DNA of 64,000 nucleotides from Tupaia tana (GCA_026018925.1 JAKSZU010000029.1:9089378-9153377); one strand, 5' to 3'. Shown: positions 23,110 to 35,805, numbered from the stretch's first letter. Numbers and translations are program-made. Notes: generated by a model from the letters alone, not told the origin.

Positions 23110-24694
23110 TTCATCTGGAAACATAAAAGACCCCATATTGCCAAAGTAATTCTACACAAGAAGAGTGGAGTGGGTGGAATTTCACTCCTTGACCCAAAAA
23201 TACACTACAAAGCTCTGGTAATCAAAACAGCATGGTACTGGCACAGAAACAGATACGTGGACCAATAGAACAGAATAGTGTCCCTAGAAATAAATTCTCA
23301 AACATACAGTCAACTAATTTTTGACAAGGGGTACCAGTCAATCCATTAGGAAAAGGAAAACCGCTTCAACAAATGGTGCTGGAAAAACTGGGATTTCCAC
23401 CTGTAGAAAGATGAATCTGAACCCCTACCTCTCACCTTTGACAAAAATCAAGTCAAGGTGGATCAAAGATCTAAATCTAAGACCCCAAACTATTAAACTG
23501 CTTCTAGAAAACACTGGGGAAACTCTGGGAGACATTGGGGTAGGGAAAGACTTCTTACATAAGACCCCCCAAAGCACAGTCGATAAGCCCCCAAATAGAC
23601 AAGTGGGATTACATCAGACAGAAGTTTCTGCATGGCAAAAGACACAGTAATTAGTGTGAATCGACAGTCCTCAGCATTGGAAAATATTTTTGTAAATTAT
23701 GTATCAGATAAGGGATTAATAACCAGAATACACAAGGAACTCAAGCAGCTGTTTGGAATAAAGATGATCAACCCTATTAAAAGATGGGAGAAGGAGTTGA
23801 AAAAAACACTCTCTAAAGATGACATACGAATAGCCAAAAGGCATATGAAAAAATGCTCAACATCTCTCATCGTAAGGGAAATGCAGATCAAAGCAACAAT
23901 GAGATACCACCTAACCCTAGTCAGAATGTCTAAGATTAAAAAAAAAAAAATGCTAAGTGTCGGCAGGGGTGTGGTGAAAGGGGAACTCTATTACACTGCT
24001 GGTGGGATTGTAAGTTGGTCCAGCCACTGTGGAGAACAATTTAGAGATTCCTTAAAAATCTGCAAATAGAACTACCATATGATCCAGCAATCCCACTCCT
24101 CAGTATCTACCCAAATGACAGAAGAATTCTTCATTGAAAAAGTGCTTGCACATCAATGTTTTTTGCAGCACTATTTATGATTGCTAAGACATGGAACCAA
24201 CCCAAATGCCCCCATATGGATGAATGGATTGAAAAACTGTGGCACATATACTCTATGGAATACTATTCAGCCATAAAAACCAACAAAATCCTGTTTTTTG
24301 ACAGAAAGTGGAAGAATATGGGAGATATACTGCTGTGTGAAGCAAGCCAGGCTATGAAGGAGAGACATTGTATGTCCCCACTTAGTATGTACCGAGTGTG
24401 TGCACTCTATGAAACTGATTGACTAAAGGTTGTACAAACATAAGAGATGGATGTGAATGCCAGATAAGGTATGTGTGGAGGAGTAGGGCCTAAGGAAGGA
24501 CATTTCGAGAAGGGATACAGAGGCAGAGCATTGACGGGATGGGGAGGTGTGGTGTTATCGGTTGAAGATATTTTGATCAGCTGGGCTGGGGAGAAATGTT
24601 CACATATTGAAATGTTCACTTTGTAAGCTAAATAATGTGATTGAATGTATAAAAAACTAATATAAATAAATAAATACATAAATAAAACAAAATA
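23110..24694 (+). mobile_element. L1 LINE, 5'-truncated, with ORF2 C-terminus
   Basis: Plus-strand L1 3' end: broken ORF2 C-terminal sequence ([44 protein letters not shown]), a 3'UTR and an (AAAT)-rich tail. A perfect 13-bp target duplication ATAAAGTAACTGA lies at 23097-23109 and 24695-24707. Duplicon II is unoccupied at about 39940. Confidence 0.92.
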
Positions 24695-24744
24695 ATAAAG
24701 TAACTGAAAATGTGAATAAATAAATAAATATAAAACTATACAAT

Positions 24745-25950
24745 GCCGGAAACAATGCGAGCGAGGAGAGAATGGGAAAATATATTCAAAGTGTTACGAG
24801 AGAAGCAATTTCAGCCAAGAATACTGTACCCGGCAAGATTATCTTTCAGGTGGGAAGAAAAGACAAGAACATTCTCAGATAAACAAAACCTGAAAGAATT
24901 TACCAACACCAGACCAGATCTCCAAGAAGTTCTCAAGGGTGTGTTGTATCAAGAAAATTAAACACAGACACATGGAAATAAGAGTCCAAAAACTATGAAA
25001 GTGGCCAACTTAATCATAGGGACAAGTATGGAGTTGAATATTATATCCTAGAATTTAATCAGGAAAATTGAACCAGAACAGAAGATAAAAGTACATGAGA
25101 CTGATAGGTTCATACACCTACCATTTGAACAGAATCCTAACTTGTTTCCTGGCTTAAAGCAAAGTTCCTTGGCACTTCTTTGAGTTAAGTTAAAACTGGT
25201 TCTCTTAGTAGTAATGAGTGAACTCAACACTGAAAGTAGTTAGATTATGTAGGAAATTGTGTGACCAATGCAATGTGGGTGGGAAGGGAATGAAGGACAA
25301 TTGTAGACACCGGAGGTGGTGTGAGAGGAGGGTGGGAAGGGACAGAAGGTCAGAAAGAGGGGTGGAAGTAATTCTAGGAACTAGTAATGGAAAATTTTTT
25401 GTAATGTGCATGATTGTATCACTATACAGTGTGTACTGGATGGGAGATTGCATTTTGTATGCTGTGATGAAGCTTAGGGAAGGAATGTAAATTGAGTTAC
25501 AAAAAGAAAAAAAGTTTCAGAAAAATAAAAATATATATATATACCTAATGACTGCAGTAGGACATGTAGCCACAGCTAGGTGCTGCTTTATAGGATGCGT
25601 AAAGTAAGACTTGTGTTCATGGAAATGTGGGTATCACCTGTGTTTGCTATGAGGGTATTTCGATTGATTAGGGTCTTTGGCGATACAATTATTGTGAGGA
25701 GAAAACAGTATAGAATGCAAACATAGATACCAGAGACTGTGGGAGGAGAGTGGGAGATGGCAGAGGGTAAGAGATAGAGAATCAAGGATGGGGGGAAAAA
25801 AGCAAAACATACAGAAGACAAGAAATGTAAGATCATTTACTGACAATAACATGTTTGTTGATGTGCTTGATTGAGACAATATATAGTGTACTTTGGATGG
25901 AAAATAAATAAATAAATAAATAAAATGAGAAAAAGAAAAAAAAAAAAGAA
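24745..25950 (+). mobile_element. HAL1, 5'-truncated copy
   Basis: Plus-strand copy starting inside ORF1 (ETMRARREWENIFKVLREKQFQPRILYPARLSF). It runs through the end of ORF1 (24960) and the whole HAL1 3'UTR to an (AAAT)n/A-rich tail. It is nearly identical to 48984-50135 on the other strand. No clear target duplication was seen. The sister site at about 39980-40020 suggests that some 50 bp of target was lost. Confidence 0.88.
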
Positions 25951-26110
25951 TTCCCAATCTGAGATTGTGTATGAAGGAAGGATCAGATCCTTACCCAAAA
26001 TGTAGAAATCAATTTCTTGACTATAAAACATAAATTGTAGCATGTGAGTTATATTCTTTTGAGTGAAAAATAGTCATGTGACATTTGTCTTTCCTGGTAG
26101 TTATCTCTAC

Positions 26111-27125
26111 TAAGTGGAACAAAGAAATAATACAGAGGGAACCAGCAGTTAGCATAGTAGCTATGTCTCTGGACTCCCACGTAGTCGACCGCGGTTTGCG
26201 TCCTGGACCCGGTGGCTTAAAACTCACGTCAGGCGCATGTGTGTGCATGCTCAAGATCCCGAGAGGAGAGTGGAGGAGAAGGGATTGTAGCGTGACCATT
26301 TCCCCTGGGGGGTGATTTCTCGCTTTCTGTCTCTGTCTCTCTCTCTGTCTGTCTGGTGAGCGCATGTGCCCTATAGTGAAAAACCTTTCAAAAGAAAAAA
26401 AGAAATAATACAGAAATTTCAGAATTCTTTCTTCTGGAACTTTCAGAGGAACCAGAATTGCAACCTTTCTGATTTGGGCTATTCCTTTCCATGTACCTGA
26501 TTACTGTGTGTGGAAACCTGCTCATTATCCTGGCCACCATCTCAGACTCCCACCTGCACATGCCCATGTACTTCTTCCTCTCCAACCTGTCCTTTGAAGA
26601 CATCTATTTCACCCCCAACACCATCCCCAAGATGCTGGTGAACATCCAGACACAGAGCAAGGTCATCACCTATGCAGGCTGCATCACACAGATGAATTTT
26701 TCATGCTCTTTTCAAGACTATATTTTTCTGCTGAGCATAAAAGCCTTTGACCAGTTTGTGGCCATCTATCACCCTTGCAGTACATGGTTGTGATAAACCA
26801 CCAGCCCTATGGACTTCTTGTTATGGTGTCCTGGATCCTGAGTGTACTGACTCCCATGTTACATAGCTTACTGGTGCTGTGGCTGTCCTGTATACACTTG
26901 GAAATCCACCACTTGTTCTGTGAATTTTTATAGTGGTCCACGTTGCCTGTCTTGACATCTTCCTTGAAGACATGATGATGAATTTTGCATCTTTGTTGGT
27001 GGTAAGGAAGTGGAACCATTTCTGCGATCCTTTACTCTTATTCTAAGATATTTTCCTCTATTTGTACAATCTCATGAGCTTAGGGGGAATATAAACAATT
27101 TTCTACCTGGGTCATCAGAAAAGTC
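26111..27125 (+). pseudogene. Olfactory receptor pseudogene (B type), split by a SINE
   Basis: OR7-like remnant. The position of the ATG reads AAG (about 26112). A young SINE (26137-26398) with a 16-bp target duplication interrupts it a few codons in. The body shows [37 protein letters not shown] and [24 protein letters not shown], then further frame breaks. DRY is replaced by DQF. Sequence resembling the receptor stops in the TM6 region near 27112 and joins directly to the A-type upstream element of the next duplicon. It is the sister of the pseudogene at 40187, which lacks the SINE. Confidence 0.88.
26137..26398 (+). repeat. SINE, young type, in an OR pseudogene
   Basis: Perfect 16-bp target duplication AAAGAAATAATACAGA at 26121-26136 and 26399-26414. 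Empty at 40200. Confidence 0.94.
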
Positions 27126-27331
27126 ATGATGCATTTTTCAGAAGATATCAGGAGTGGTCTATGTACAAGTCAGCGCTTTAGTCTTCAAAGCAAACTAACA
27201 AAGACATGTATCTTAGACTCCAGGGGACATTTTAATTTTTGCTAAAGTGCTGGCAAGAAGACAGCTCTGTAGATAGTATAGTCTCCAGAGAAGGAACAAT
27301 AAAGACTGCATTTACCTGACATCTAAGTTGG

Positions 27332-27670
27332 TCCCCTGGGAACAGAGAATCAACAGGAAATTTTTCTTTCTGAGCAGACCATGTCCCATGGGGAAATCAG
27401 GTGCTCAGGGATTGTAGTAAAAAGATGGAAATGTGCCAAGTAAACAGAATTAGGGAGATGTAAGGATCTCTTTTATCCTCATCCACCAGAGTGTGCAGTC
27501 TTGAGTTCAGTGTGAAGATGATGTCCTAAGGATGGCTAAAGTATTGGTGCTTGACAACGTGCTGCTGTCTTGTCTGGGGACAGAACTTTAGTATCTGTCA
27601 TCCACAATCCAGGGAGGAGTTCAGATCTTCACATGGAGACCATCTTGTCAAAAACTCCATCCAGGTGAGT
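27332..27670 (+). promoter_or_regulatory. A-type OR 5' element (duplicon II)
   Basis: Perfect O/E palindrome TCCCCTGGGA at 27332-27341. Donor ATCCAG|GTGAGT with exon end 27664 (323 bp). Lies upstream of the OR at 32019. Confidence 0.6.
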
Positions 27671-27842
27671 CTTAGAGTGCAATAAACAATGCAGAAAAGT
27701 TTCACAGAAAATGGAAATTGAAAATGTTTTCCTGAAGTTATTTCAGAGATCAACCAGTGTTTCCCAGAGATTGCTTTGTTTATTTGCTTGGAGATAAATT
27801 CATTTGTAATGAATTTATTTTATTTGTTAAAAAGTGAAGTTT

Positions 27843-28092
27843 TAGGACCAGTAGTTGGCATAATGGCTATGTTGCTGGACTCCGATGTAGTCAACCAGTG
27901 TGAGTTCTGGACCTAGGGGCTTGAACTAAGGCCGGGTGCGTGTGCATGTGTGTCCAAGATCCTGAGAGGAGAATGGAAGAGAATGGATTGTTGTGTGGTC
28001 ATTTCCCCTGGGGGTGATTTCTTGCTTTCTGTCTCTCTGTCTCTTTCTGTCTCTCTGGTGAGCTCACACGCACTATAGCAAAAACCTCGCCA
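27843..28092 (+). repeat. SINE, young type
   Basis: Shared with 45922 but absent at 12070. Groups duplicons II and III. Confidence 0.88.
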
Positions 28093-28109
28093 ATTAAAAG
28101 TGAAGTTTT

Positions 28110-28362
28110 AGTGCCAGAAGGTAGTGTGGAGGTTAAGACAGCTGGATTCCACATGTGCAACTGGGAGTTTGATTCCCAGACCTGGAGTGCTCTACAGATA
28201 CGTGTGTGTGTGCATGCAAAAATCTTAAAAGGAGACTGGAGGATACTGGAGAAGACAGTACTGCAGTATGCCCATCCTCACTGGAGGGTGATTACTCACT
28301 CTGACCGCTCACCCCATCTTTCTCAGGTAAGTGCACAGGCCCTATAGTAAAACAAACAAAAA
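28110..28362 (+). repeat. SINE, old type
   Basis: Counterpart of 12078 and 46194. Confidence 0.75.
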
Positions 28363-28888
28363 TGTATTTTAATCTCTGCAATGCGTGGGTCATTGTTGAC
28401 AATTAAGTGATGAGCTTTTAAGTTTACCTGCTTGGGACAGAAGAAGAACTGGGAGGAGAAACGTTGTCCTACTCAAGTTAGAGAATATCAAGGAGATTTA
28501 CAGTAAGGGGGAAGAAACTTTGAGTATTTGTGTGGAAGGATGTGCACTGAGGTGTTGACATTTTTTATTGAACTTTTAAGATGAGTTATATTACAACATG
28601 CTTCCATAGTCATTACAAAGATCAGAAAGAAACACTTCCAAATAGTCCCTTGCTACAACAGTTCATGACAGACATTTCCCAGTATTTTCTCTCCTATCAG
28701 ATATTCAAAGATAAATAAATAAATAAATGAAAAATTTGAATTGAAGTATCACAGGGCAGAATTAAAGGGCTTTACAATGCAACAATTTCTTTGGTGCTAA
28801 CACTGAATTTATTTAGGCTTTGGCTAGTCTTTTTATTTTTGTGTGTATTCAAGTCATTTTGCAACTTAATTTTTTCTCTCTTCCCCAG

Positions 28889-28930
28889 GACTTCAAGAGC
28901 ATTCCTCCAGTGTTATATCTGATTGAGCTG
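28889..28930 (+). other. Candidate non-coding middle exon (duplicon II)
   Basis: Acceptor TCTCTTCCCCAG ending 28888, 42 nt, then donor CTG|GTGAGT. Same exon as at 12851. Confidence 0.5.
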
Positions 28931-29468
28931 GTGAGTCTCTCTTTATTCCAATCTCTCTGAGCCACTTAAGTCTATTTTATCTGTTTCCCTCTTAGCATTT
29001 CTTTCATCTCTCTCTGTTTCTTCTTTAACATCTTTTTAAATACAGAGCACAGAATGGCCACTTCCCAATGCAGCTCCAAGTTTACATGTCTATGGGACAC
29101 TTTCCAAATAAAATCTTGCTGCTGGATCCACATTCTCACATGGCTACATACACAGAGGGTGGGACAGCTGGGAATGAGGAAACCTGAGTCCTCAATTTTC
29201 TGCATCAGCAAGCCCCCTTCTTCCTCAACATGCCCTGAAATCTCACCTTACTCCCTCTTGCTCTTTGCCTCTGCAAATTGTTCACATCTCAGATCCCTTT
29301 GCAGCTCCCACCCTATCTTCCCTTGGGACTCTATTCAAAGGTTGCCTTGTCTGTCACTTTTGCTATCTACCACCTGTAAAAAGCTCTCATGCACACTCTT
29401 TCTTATCTACGTAATTTAATGCTGTTACTTGTTAATATCTCATACATTACATCCTTCTTTTTATTTTT

Positions 29469-29718
29469 TTGGAGAGGTTTTTGCTATAGGGTATGTGCGA
29501 TCACCAGACAGAGAGAGACAGAGAGACAGAAAGTGAGAAATCACCCCCCTAGGGGGGATGGCCACACTGCAATCCCTTCTCCTCCATTCTCCTCTGGGGA
29601 TCTTGGGCACGCACACACACGCACCCGGCATGAGTTTTAAGCCACTTGGTCTGGGACTCAAACCACGGTTGACTACATGGGAGTCCAGCGACACAGCCAT
29701 TATGCTAACTGCTGGTCC
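29469..29718 (-). repeat. SINE, young type
   Basis: Private to duplicon II. Flanks CATCCTTC and CATCATTC. Empty at 47830. Confidence 0.9.
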
Positions 29719-29891
29719 CCATCATTCTTTTTTAAAAAAGGCATGGAGAAAATTGTATTTAGCTTTGAGAGTCTTTACTTTCACAATATATGTACCCTTG
29801 ACACAGAAAACCTTATTAAAGTTTGCAAATTGTTTAATAAGGTAAATATTTAGGTTGATTTTATGAGGTTTTTACGACATTAAACAGGAGA

Positions 29892-30318
29892 CTTACTGCT
29901 GAGTGAAGCAAGCCAGGCTATGAAGGAGAATCATTGTACGTTACCACTTAATATATACTGAGTGTCCACACTCTATGACTGAAACTAATTGACTAAAGGA
30001 TATAGAAACACAGTATATGGATGTAAATACCAGATATAGTGTGTGTGAAAAAGTAGGGTCTGAGGAAAGACATTTAGAAAAAAAAAATAAGGAGGCAAAC
30101 CATTAGTGGGACAAAGAAATGTGTTATCTGTTAAAGATATTTTATAGTTTTATCAACTGAACTAGGGAGAAATGTTCACCTTTTGAAATATTCATTTTGT
30201 AAGCTACATAATGGGATTCAATGTATAAAAGAAAATGAAATGAAAAAGTGAAATAAAAGTAAAATAAACATTTAAAAACTAAAATTTTAAAAAATGTTTT
30301 TAATTAAACCATAAAAAA
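29892..30318 (+). mobile_element. L1 LINE, strongly 5'-truncated
   Basis: Plus L1 3' end of 0.43 kb with a perfect 16-bp target duplication GACATTAAACAGGAGA (29876-29891 and 30319-30334). Absent from duplicons I and III. Confidence 0.9.
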
Positions 30319-30394
30319 GACATTAAACAGGAGAAAGTAATGTCTATCTCCATTGAATTAAGCTTTACACCCTGGAAATGTTGTAAGTTGTAAT

Positions 30395-31275
30395 ATTTTA
30401 TTTTATTTTATTTTGTAAATGTTTTTTTTTGTTTGTTTTTTTTTGGTCTTAATTTATTATTATCTAATTGACCTTCAATCACTGTATATCATTACCTCAT
30501 AAGATGAATTTTCCCAGCATAAATAAATACACTGTGCATTACTCCAATCAAAGATATTACCACATATAGTAACATCAAATGATAATTTTTCATTTTTGTG
30601 AATTAATGGCTAACTGCATTTGCATATGTGATATTTTTCCTTAAGAATCATATATTTTCTTCCATTTATATTTCCTTAAAAGGTTTGCTTCTTTCTTTTC
30701 CCCCTTGATTCCCTCTCTCTCAACCTCCTCCATTTCTCACCCACTCCCTCCCACACTGTCTCTAGTATCCACAGTTGCTCTCCATGCTTTTATTCCTCCC
30801 AATATTTTAGTTTATGCCATAGAGTGCAGACATTCCATGTATATTAAGTGGGGCTATGTAATGCCTCTCTTTCATAGTCTGGCTTGCTTCATTTAGTATT
30901 GAATCTTTTCATATTCATCCACTTTCTATCAAATGTTAGGTCTCATTTGTTTTCATGACTAAGTCCATAGTGTTAATGTGCCACACTTTTTCAATTTATT
31001 CATCTGTTCTTAGCAATTTGAGTTGGTTCCTTGTTGTCACAATTGTGAATAATGTTGTAATAATCATGGATTTACCAATGTTTTTCTGACTAAGTGTATT
31101 CCTATCTATGGGTAGATATCCAGGAGTGAATTGCTGGAGCACATGATAATTCTGATTGTAGGTTCCTGAGGAATCTTCATATTGTCCTGCACTGAGGCTG
31201 AACTAATACACATTCTCATGAACAGTATATAGAGCTCCCTTTTCACCACAGCATAACTAGCACTTATCATTCCTA
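30395..31275 (-). mobile_element. L1 LINE 3' fragment
   Basis: Duplicon II counterpart of 13715-14525. The sequence at about 31262-31280 is the empty site for the HAL1 of duplicon III. Confidence 0.8.
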
Positions 31276-31277
31276 GC

Positions 31278-31411
31278 TTTTTTCTTAAGGTTTTTGATTT
31301 AGGGTGTGTGCACTCATCAGAGAGAGACAGACAGTAAAAGAGAAAGTGAGAAATAATCTCCCAGAGGGGATGGCCATGCCACAATTCCATTCACCTCCCA
31401 GGATATTGGGT

Positions 31412-31449
<38 letters not shown>

Positions 31450-31556
31450 ACACACATACACCCATCATGATTGTCAAGCCACTGGATATAGGACCAAAAC
31501 TGTGGTTGACCATGTGTGAGTCAGTGACATGACCACTACACCATCTACTCCCTGAA
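31278..31556 (-). repeat. SINE, old type, with (CA)n
   Basis: (CA)n at 31413-31462. Counterpart of 14525 and 51924. Confidence 0.82.
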
Positions 31557-32018
31557 CCTATCATCCTTTATTTTTTTATCTTAGTCATTCTCACTGGGGT
31601 TAATTTCTAATGAAACATTTATTCCTAGTCTATGATTATTAATTTGCTCATAATTCTTAGTAATCAATATATTGCAATTATTTTAGTTTCTCTAAGATTT
31701 ACATTCATTTCCCAGATTTTGCCTGGAACAAGGGTCAGCTCTCAAATTATATGACTCAAATGGATGAAAGAATTTCTAAATACACATGTAGAATTTATGA
31801 CCTTTTGCAGAAAGCTTGAGAATGAGACAGGAATTCCTAACTGGAGATAGCTCATAGAGAGGAATACAGGAAGGGGGGACTTACCAACAAGATATAGGTA
31901 GATTAATTTATTCACTTAAAAATACAAATTGCACTACTTGATTATAACTCTGTGAGTAATAGGATTTGGAGTGAAATTTAGTCATTTTAAGTTTCTATTT
32001 CCATAGTCACCTCTCCAC

Positions 32019-32956
32019 ATGGAACCAGAGAATGATACAAAATATTTGGAATTTCTTCTTCTCGGATTATCAGAGGAACCGGAATTGCAGCCCCTCATAT
32101 TTGGGCTTTTCCTCTCCATGTACCTAATCACTGTGTGTGGAAACCTGCTCATCATCCTGGCCACCATCTCAGACTCCCACCTGCACACCCCCATGTACTT
32201 CTTCCTCTCCAACCTGTCCTTTGTAGACATCTGTTTCACCTCCACCACCATCCCAAAGATGCTGGCGAACATCCAGACACAGAGCAAGGTCATCACCTAT
32301 GCAGGCTGCATCACCCAGACATTCTTTTATGTGCTCTTCATAGTGTTGGAGTCCTTCCTCCTGACTGTGATGGCCTATGACCGGTATGTGGCCATCTGTC
32401 AACCCCTTCACTACACAGTCATCATGAACCCTAAACTCTTTTTTTGCTGGTTCTGGTATCCTGGATGCTGAGTATCCTACATTCCTTGTTACAACGCTCG
32501 ATGGTGTTGCGGTTGTCCTTCTGTCCACACACTCAAATTCCCCACTTTTTCTGTGAATTTATTCAGGTGTTCCATCTTGCCTGTTCTGACACCTTTATTA
32601 ATGACATTGTTATATATTTTGGAGCCATACTGCTGGGTGGTGCAACCCTCGCTGGGATCCTTTACTCTTACTCTAAGATAGTTTCCTCCATACATAAAAT
32701 TTCATCTGCTCAGGGGAAGTACAAAGCGTTTTCCACCTGTGCCTCTCACCTCTCAGTTGTCTCCTTATTTTATTGTACATTTCAAGGAGTGTACCTTAGT
32801 GCTGCTGATAATCAAAATTCACACTCGAGTGCAGCAGCTTCAGTGTTGTACACTGTGCTCACACCCATGCTGAACCCCTTCATCTACAGTCTGAGGAATA
32901 AAGACATAAAGAGGGCTCTGAGAAGACTCATTGGAAAGGAAACTATTGTAGAATAA
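32019..32956 (+). pseudogene. Olfactory receptor, family 7, one frameshift
   Basis: Nearly complete OR7-type receptor, the sister of the copy at 52697. The first 140 codons read normally, through [23 protein letters not shown]. Frame is then lost by a 1-bp deletion relative to the sister copy, at a run of seven T at 32439-32445. The second half reads normally in another frame to the stop at 32956, with KAFSTCASH and [19 protein letters not shown] intact. A splice acceptor (ttccatag) ends at 32006, 12 nt before the ATG. With one lesion in a homopolymer, a recent inactivation, a segregating null allele and a sequencing error are all possible. Confidence 0.9.
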
Positions 32957-33469
32957 ATTTTCCTGGTACCAAAAAATTGTCCTCATTAGCAAGGCTCACA
33001 GCTTTAGACTCAGAAATGATGACAATCTAATTACAGTTCAGAAGTAGAACTTGTTCCTTCCAATCATCTTCAATATGTTTCATGACTTTGATTCAACATC
33101 ACCACACAATGAGAAAACATCATCCTATTAAACTTTGTGCTCTGATATAAAGGTTTTTTTCTTTGTTCCTTTTTTTATTTCCACAAGTTTATCCTAAATA
33201 AAATCAGAAATATTTTGAAACACTCACTAATTTTATGAACAATGTGAATTTCTGATAGATTATTTATTTCTAAATGGCATATATCAAGTAATTTTCTATT
33301 TTCTAGTTAAAATAATCCTGTGTTGTTCTTCCATTATAGGAACCAAAAAGGTACACTTGGCAACAGTGATCTATTATATGATTGTATAATACCAGAAAAT
33401 CCGACTAGAATTTTCCAATTTTGTGTGCATCATCCCTCATTTTTTGTTTGTATTTTTAAAGATTTATCT

Positions 33470-34045
33470 AGCATTGTTTTGCTCATATTAATTAATTAAT
33501 TAATTATGTTAGTTATTTTTTACATTCAATCACTGTGTATCATTGCATTTTACCAAAGATTTCTCATTATGAATAAATACATTGCATATGGGTTTAGTTA
33601 AAGAAATTAACATATGTGTCATAATCAACAGATAATTTTCCATTTGTATGTCCCTTAAACAGTTTGCTTCTTTCCTTTATCATTCATTCACTCCCTCCAG
33701 CCCTCTCCCATTTCCCACCCTCCTCCTGCACTGTCTTCTATGCTTTTATACCTTCACATTTTTCAGCTTCTGTCATAGAGTACTGATATTCAGTATGTAT
33801 TGAGTGGGGACATACAATGCCTCTCTTTCATAATCTGGCATCTGGCTTGGCTTGCATTGCTTAGAAGTCAATCTTCCATATTTCCCACTTTCTATCAAAT
33901 GCCAAGGTGTAATTTTTAAAATGGCAATATAGTGTTCCATAGTGTATATGTGCCACACTTTTTCAGTTCGTTCATCTATTTGTGGACATTTGGGTTGGTT
34001 CCCTGTCTTAGAAATTGTGAATCATGCCACAATAAACATAACTGT
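33470..34045 (-). mobile_element. L1 LINE 3' fragment
   Basis: Complement of an L1 3' end, with GTTCCATAGTG and CCACACTTTTTCAG near 33930-33970. Shared with 54130-54720. Confidence 0.78.
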
Positions 34046-34234
34046 GCAAGTCAGACAATCACTTGCATATCCTTCCTTGCTATATCACAACCTTAATTGT
34101 TTCTAATACAGAGTTTAACACAGTGATTCATTTTGTAATTTGTCATCTGTGGGTATTTTCTCTCTGTTTCCTCTTGAGCCCTGTAACTATGGTGCCACAG
34201 TAGTCACTGGCAAAATAAATAAATGTTATCTACA

Positions 34235-35215
34235 GACCCCCTCCTTCAGGAGCCCACATTGTACTAGCTCTCCATCTTGTCCTTTATAGATATTTCTTTC
34301 ACCTTCACCTTTGTTCCAAAGATGTGGGTGAATACCCAGACAGAGAGCAAATCCATAACTTAAAATGGCTGTATCACCCAGACGTACCACTGTTTTTCAT
34401 ATTCCTTGAAGGGGTAAACAACTTTTTCCTGACTGTGATGGCCTATGACCAGTACATGGCCATCTGTCATGCGCTTCATTCTACACTTATCATGAACTCT
34501 CATTTCTGAGGACTGCTCCTTCTGTTGTCTTGGAATATAAGTGTTCTGCCTTTGTTGTTACATAATTTAATGGTTTAGGGGCTGTTCTTCTGTGTATGCT
34601 TAAAAAGCTCCCATTGGGGCTAGCAGATCTTGTAGTTTTGAAGGCACTAGACTCCCACATGGCCCAATGCACTTTGATTCTTGGACCTGGTGACTTAAAA
34701 TTCTTGCTGTGTACTTGTGTGTGTATGCCCACAACACCAGGAGGAGAATGGAGGAGAAGGATTTGTGGCTTGTCCATCCCTGCTGGAAGGTGATTTCTCA
34801 TTTTCCTGCTCACTGTCTCACTCTGTCTCTCCTCTTCAATGAGTGCACACATTCTATGATTTTTTTCATTCTTCCATTTCTTCTTTAAATTTATATAGGT
34901 GATCTACCTTCCCTCTTCAGAGACCTCTTTCAATGACATGGTCATGTATTTTGCATCTGTGTTTTGGAGGGGTGGAACCCTCTCCGGGATCTTTTACTCT
35001 TATTCTAAGATAGTTTCCTCCATATGAGCAATCTCATCAGCTCAGGGGAAGTAGAAAGCATTTTCTACCTGTGCCTCTCACCCCTCAGTTGTCTTCTTAT
35101 TTTACTGTACCACATAGATGTGTGTTTTAGTGATGGCACTACCCACGTCACATAGATAGTGCAGCAACCTCTGTGATGAACACTGTAGTCACCCATGCTG
35201 AACCCCTTCAAGACC
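34235..35215 (+). pseudogene. Companion OR pseudogene of duplicon II (5'-truncated)
   Basis: Counterpart of 17113-18140 after the OR at 32019. It includes a readable FLTVMAYDQYMAICH segment near 34430-34470. The SINE at 34617-34860 lies at the same place as in the sister copies. The 3' end stops at an MLNPF-like stretch near 35210. Confidence 0.82.
34617..34860 (+). repeat. SINE, old type
   Basis: In the companion pseudogene. Same site as 17505. Confidence 0.82.
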
Positions 35216-35265
35216 AATTCTTTGGTTCAAGTACTGGAACCAGGGGCTTGAAAATTGCAGTAAGA

Positions 35266-35410
35266 TTGGTCACCTTGTGGCATGGTGGTTAAGGCACTGA
35301 ATTCCATATAGTTAACTGTGGTTCAAGTCCTGGACTTGGTATCTTGTTTTCTCACTTTTCCTCTGGGTCTCTCTCAGTGAGTGTGCATGCCCTATAGCAC
35401 ATTTAATAAT
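35266..35410 (+). repeat. Short SINE variant
   Basis: Head, then CTTGTTTTCTCACTTTTCC, then the 3' part. Counterpart of 18694. Confidence 0.7.
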
Positions 35411-35451
35411 AGTAATAATAAATAATACTTTTTTAAAAAGAAAGAAATGGG

Positions 35452-35580
35452 GCTGGCAGGTGGCATGGTGATTAATGATGCTGGGTTCCCAAATGGCAAA
35501 TTGCAGTTCGAGTTCCCAACCTGGTGGCTTGTTTTCTCACTTTTCCTCTCACTCTCTCTGTCCCTGTATGGTCAAATTAA
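35452..35580 (+). repeat. Short SINE variant
   Basis: GGGGCTGGCAGGTGGCATGG head joined to GGTGGCTTGTTTTCTCAC. Ends (AAAT)n. Confidence 0.72.
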
Positions 35581-35805
35581 AATAAATAAATAAATAAATA
35601 AACCTAAATGAAATAACTCATTAAAAAAAGAAAAGAAAATTACACTGGGTGGATGTACATACAAGCCCAACAACTAGAACAAAAACTAAAATATTAATAA
35701 TACTAATAATAATACTACTTATAAAAGAAAATAGCAGATGTTCCCAAAGCAACAACCATGTCCCATCTGGTCCAAGACTGGATACTCTGAAAAAATAGAA
35801 GAGAT

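Larger units (their letters stand above)
11342..27132 (+). repeat. Tandem segmental duplication, copy I
   Basis: A-type element, OR at 15273, companion pseudogene, B-type element with U2, and B-type OR pseudogene. Colinear with copies II and III once private insertions are removed. Confidence 0.8.

Noticed and set aside
22780-23760. The minus L1 piece followed by a plus L1 piece looks like a twin-primed 5' inversion.
   Set aside because: The two pieces cover the same ORF2 stretch (22870-22965 and 23591-23690), and the minus piece is also present in duplicon II (39450) without the plus L1, so they are separate insertions.
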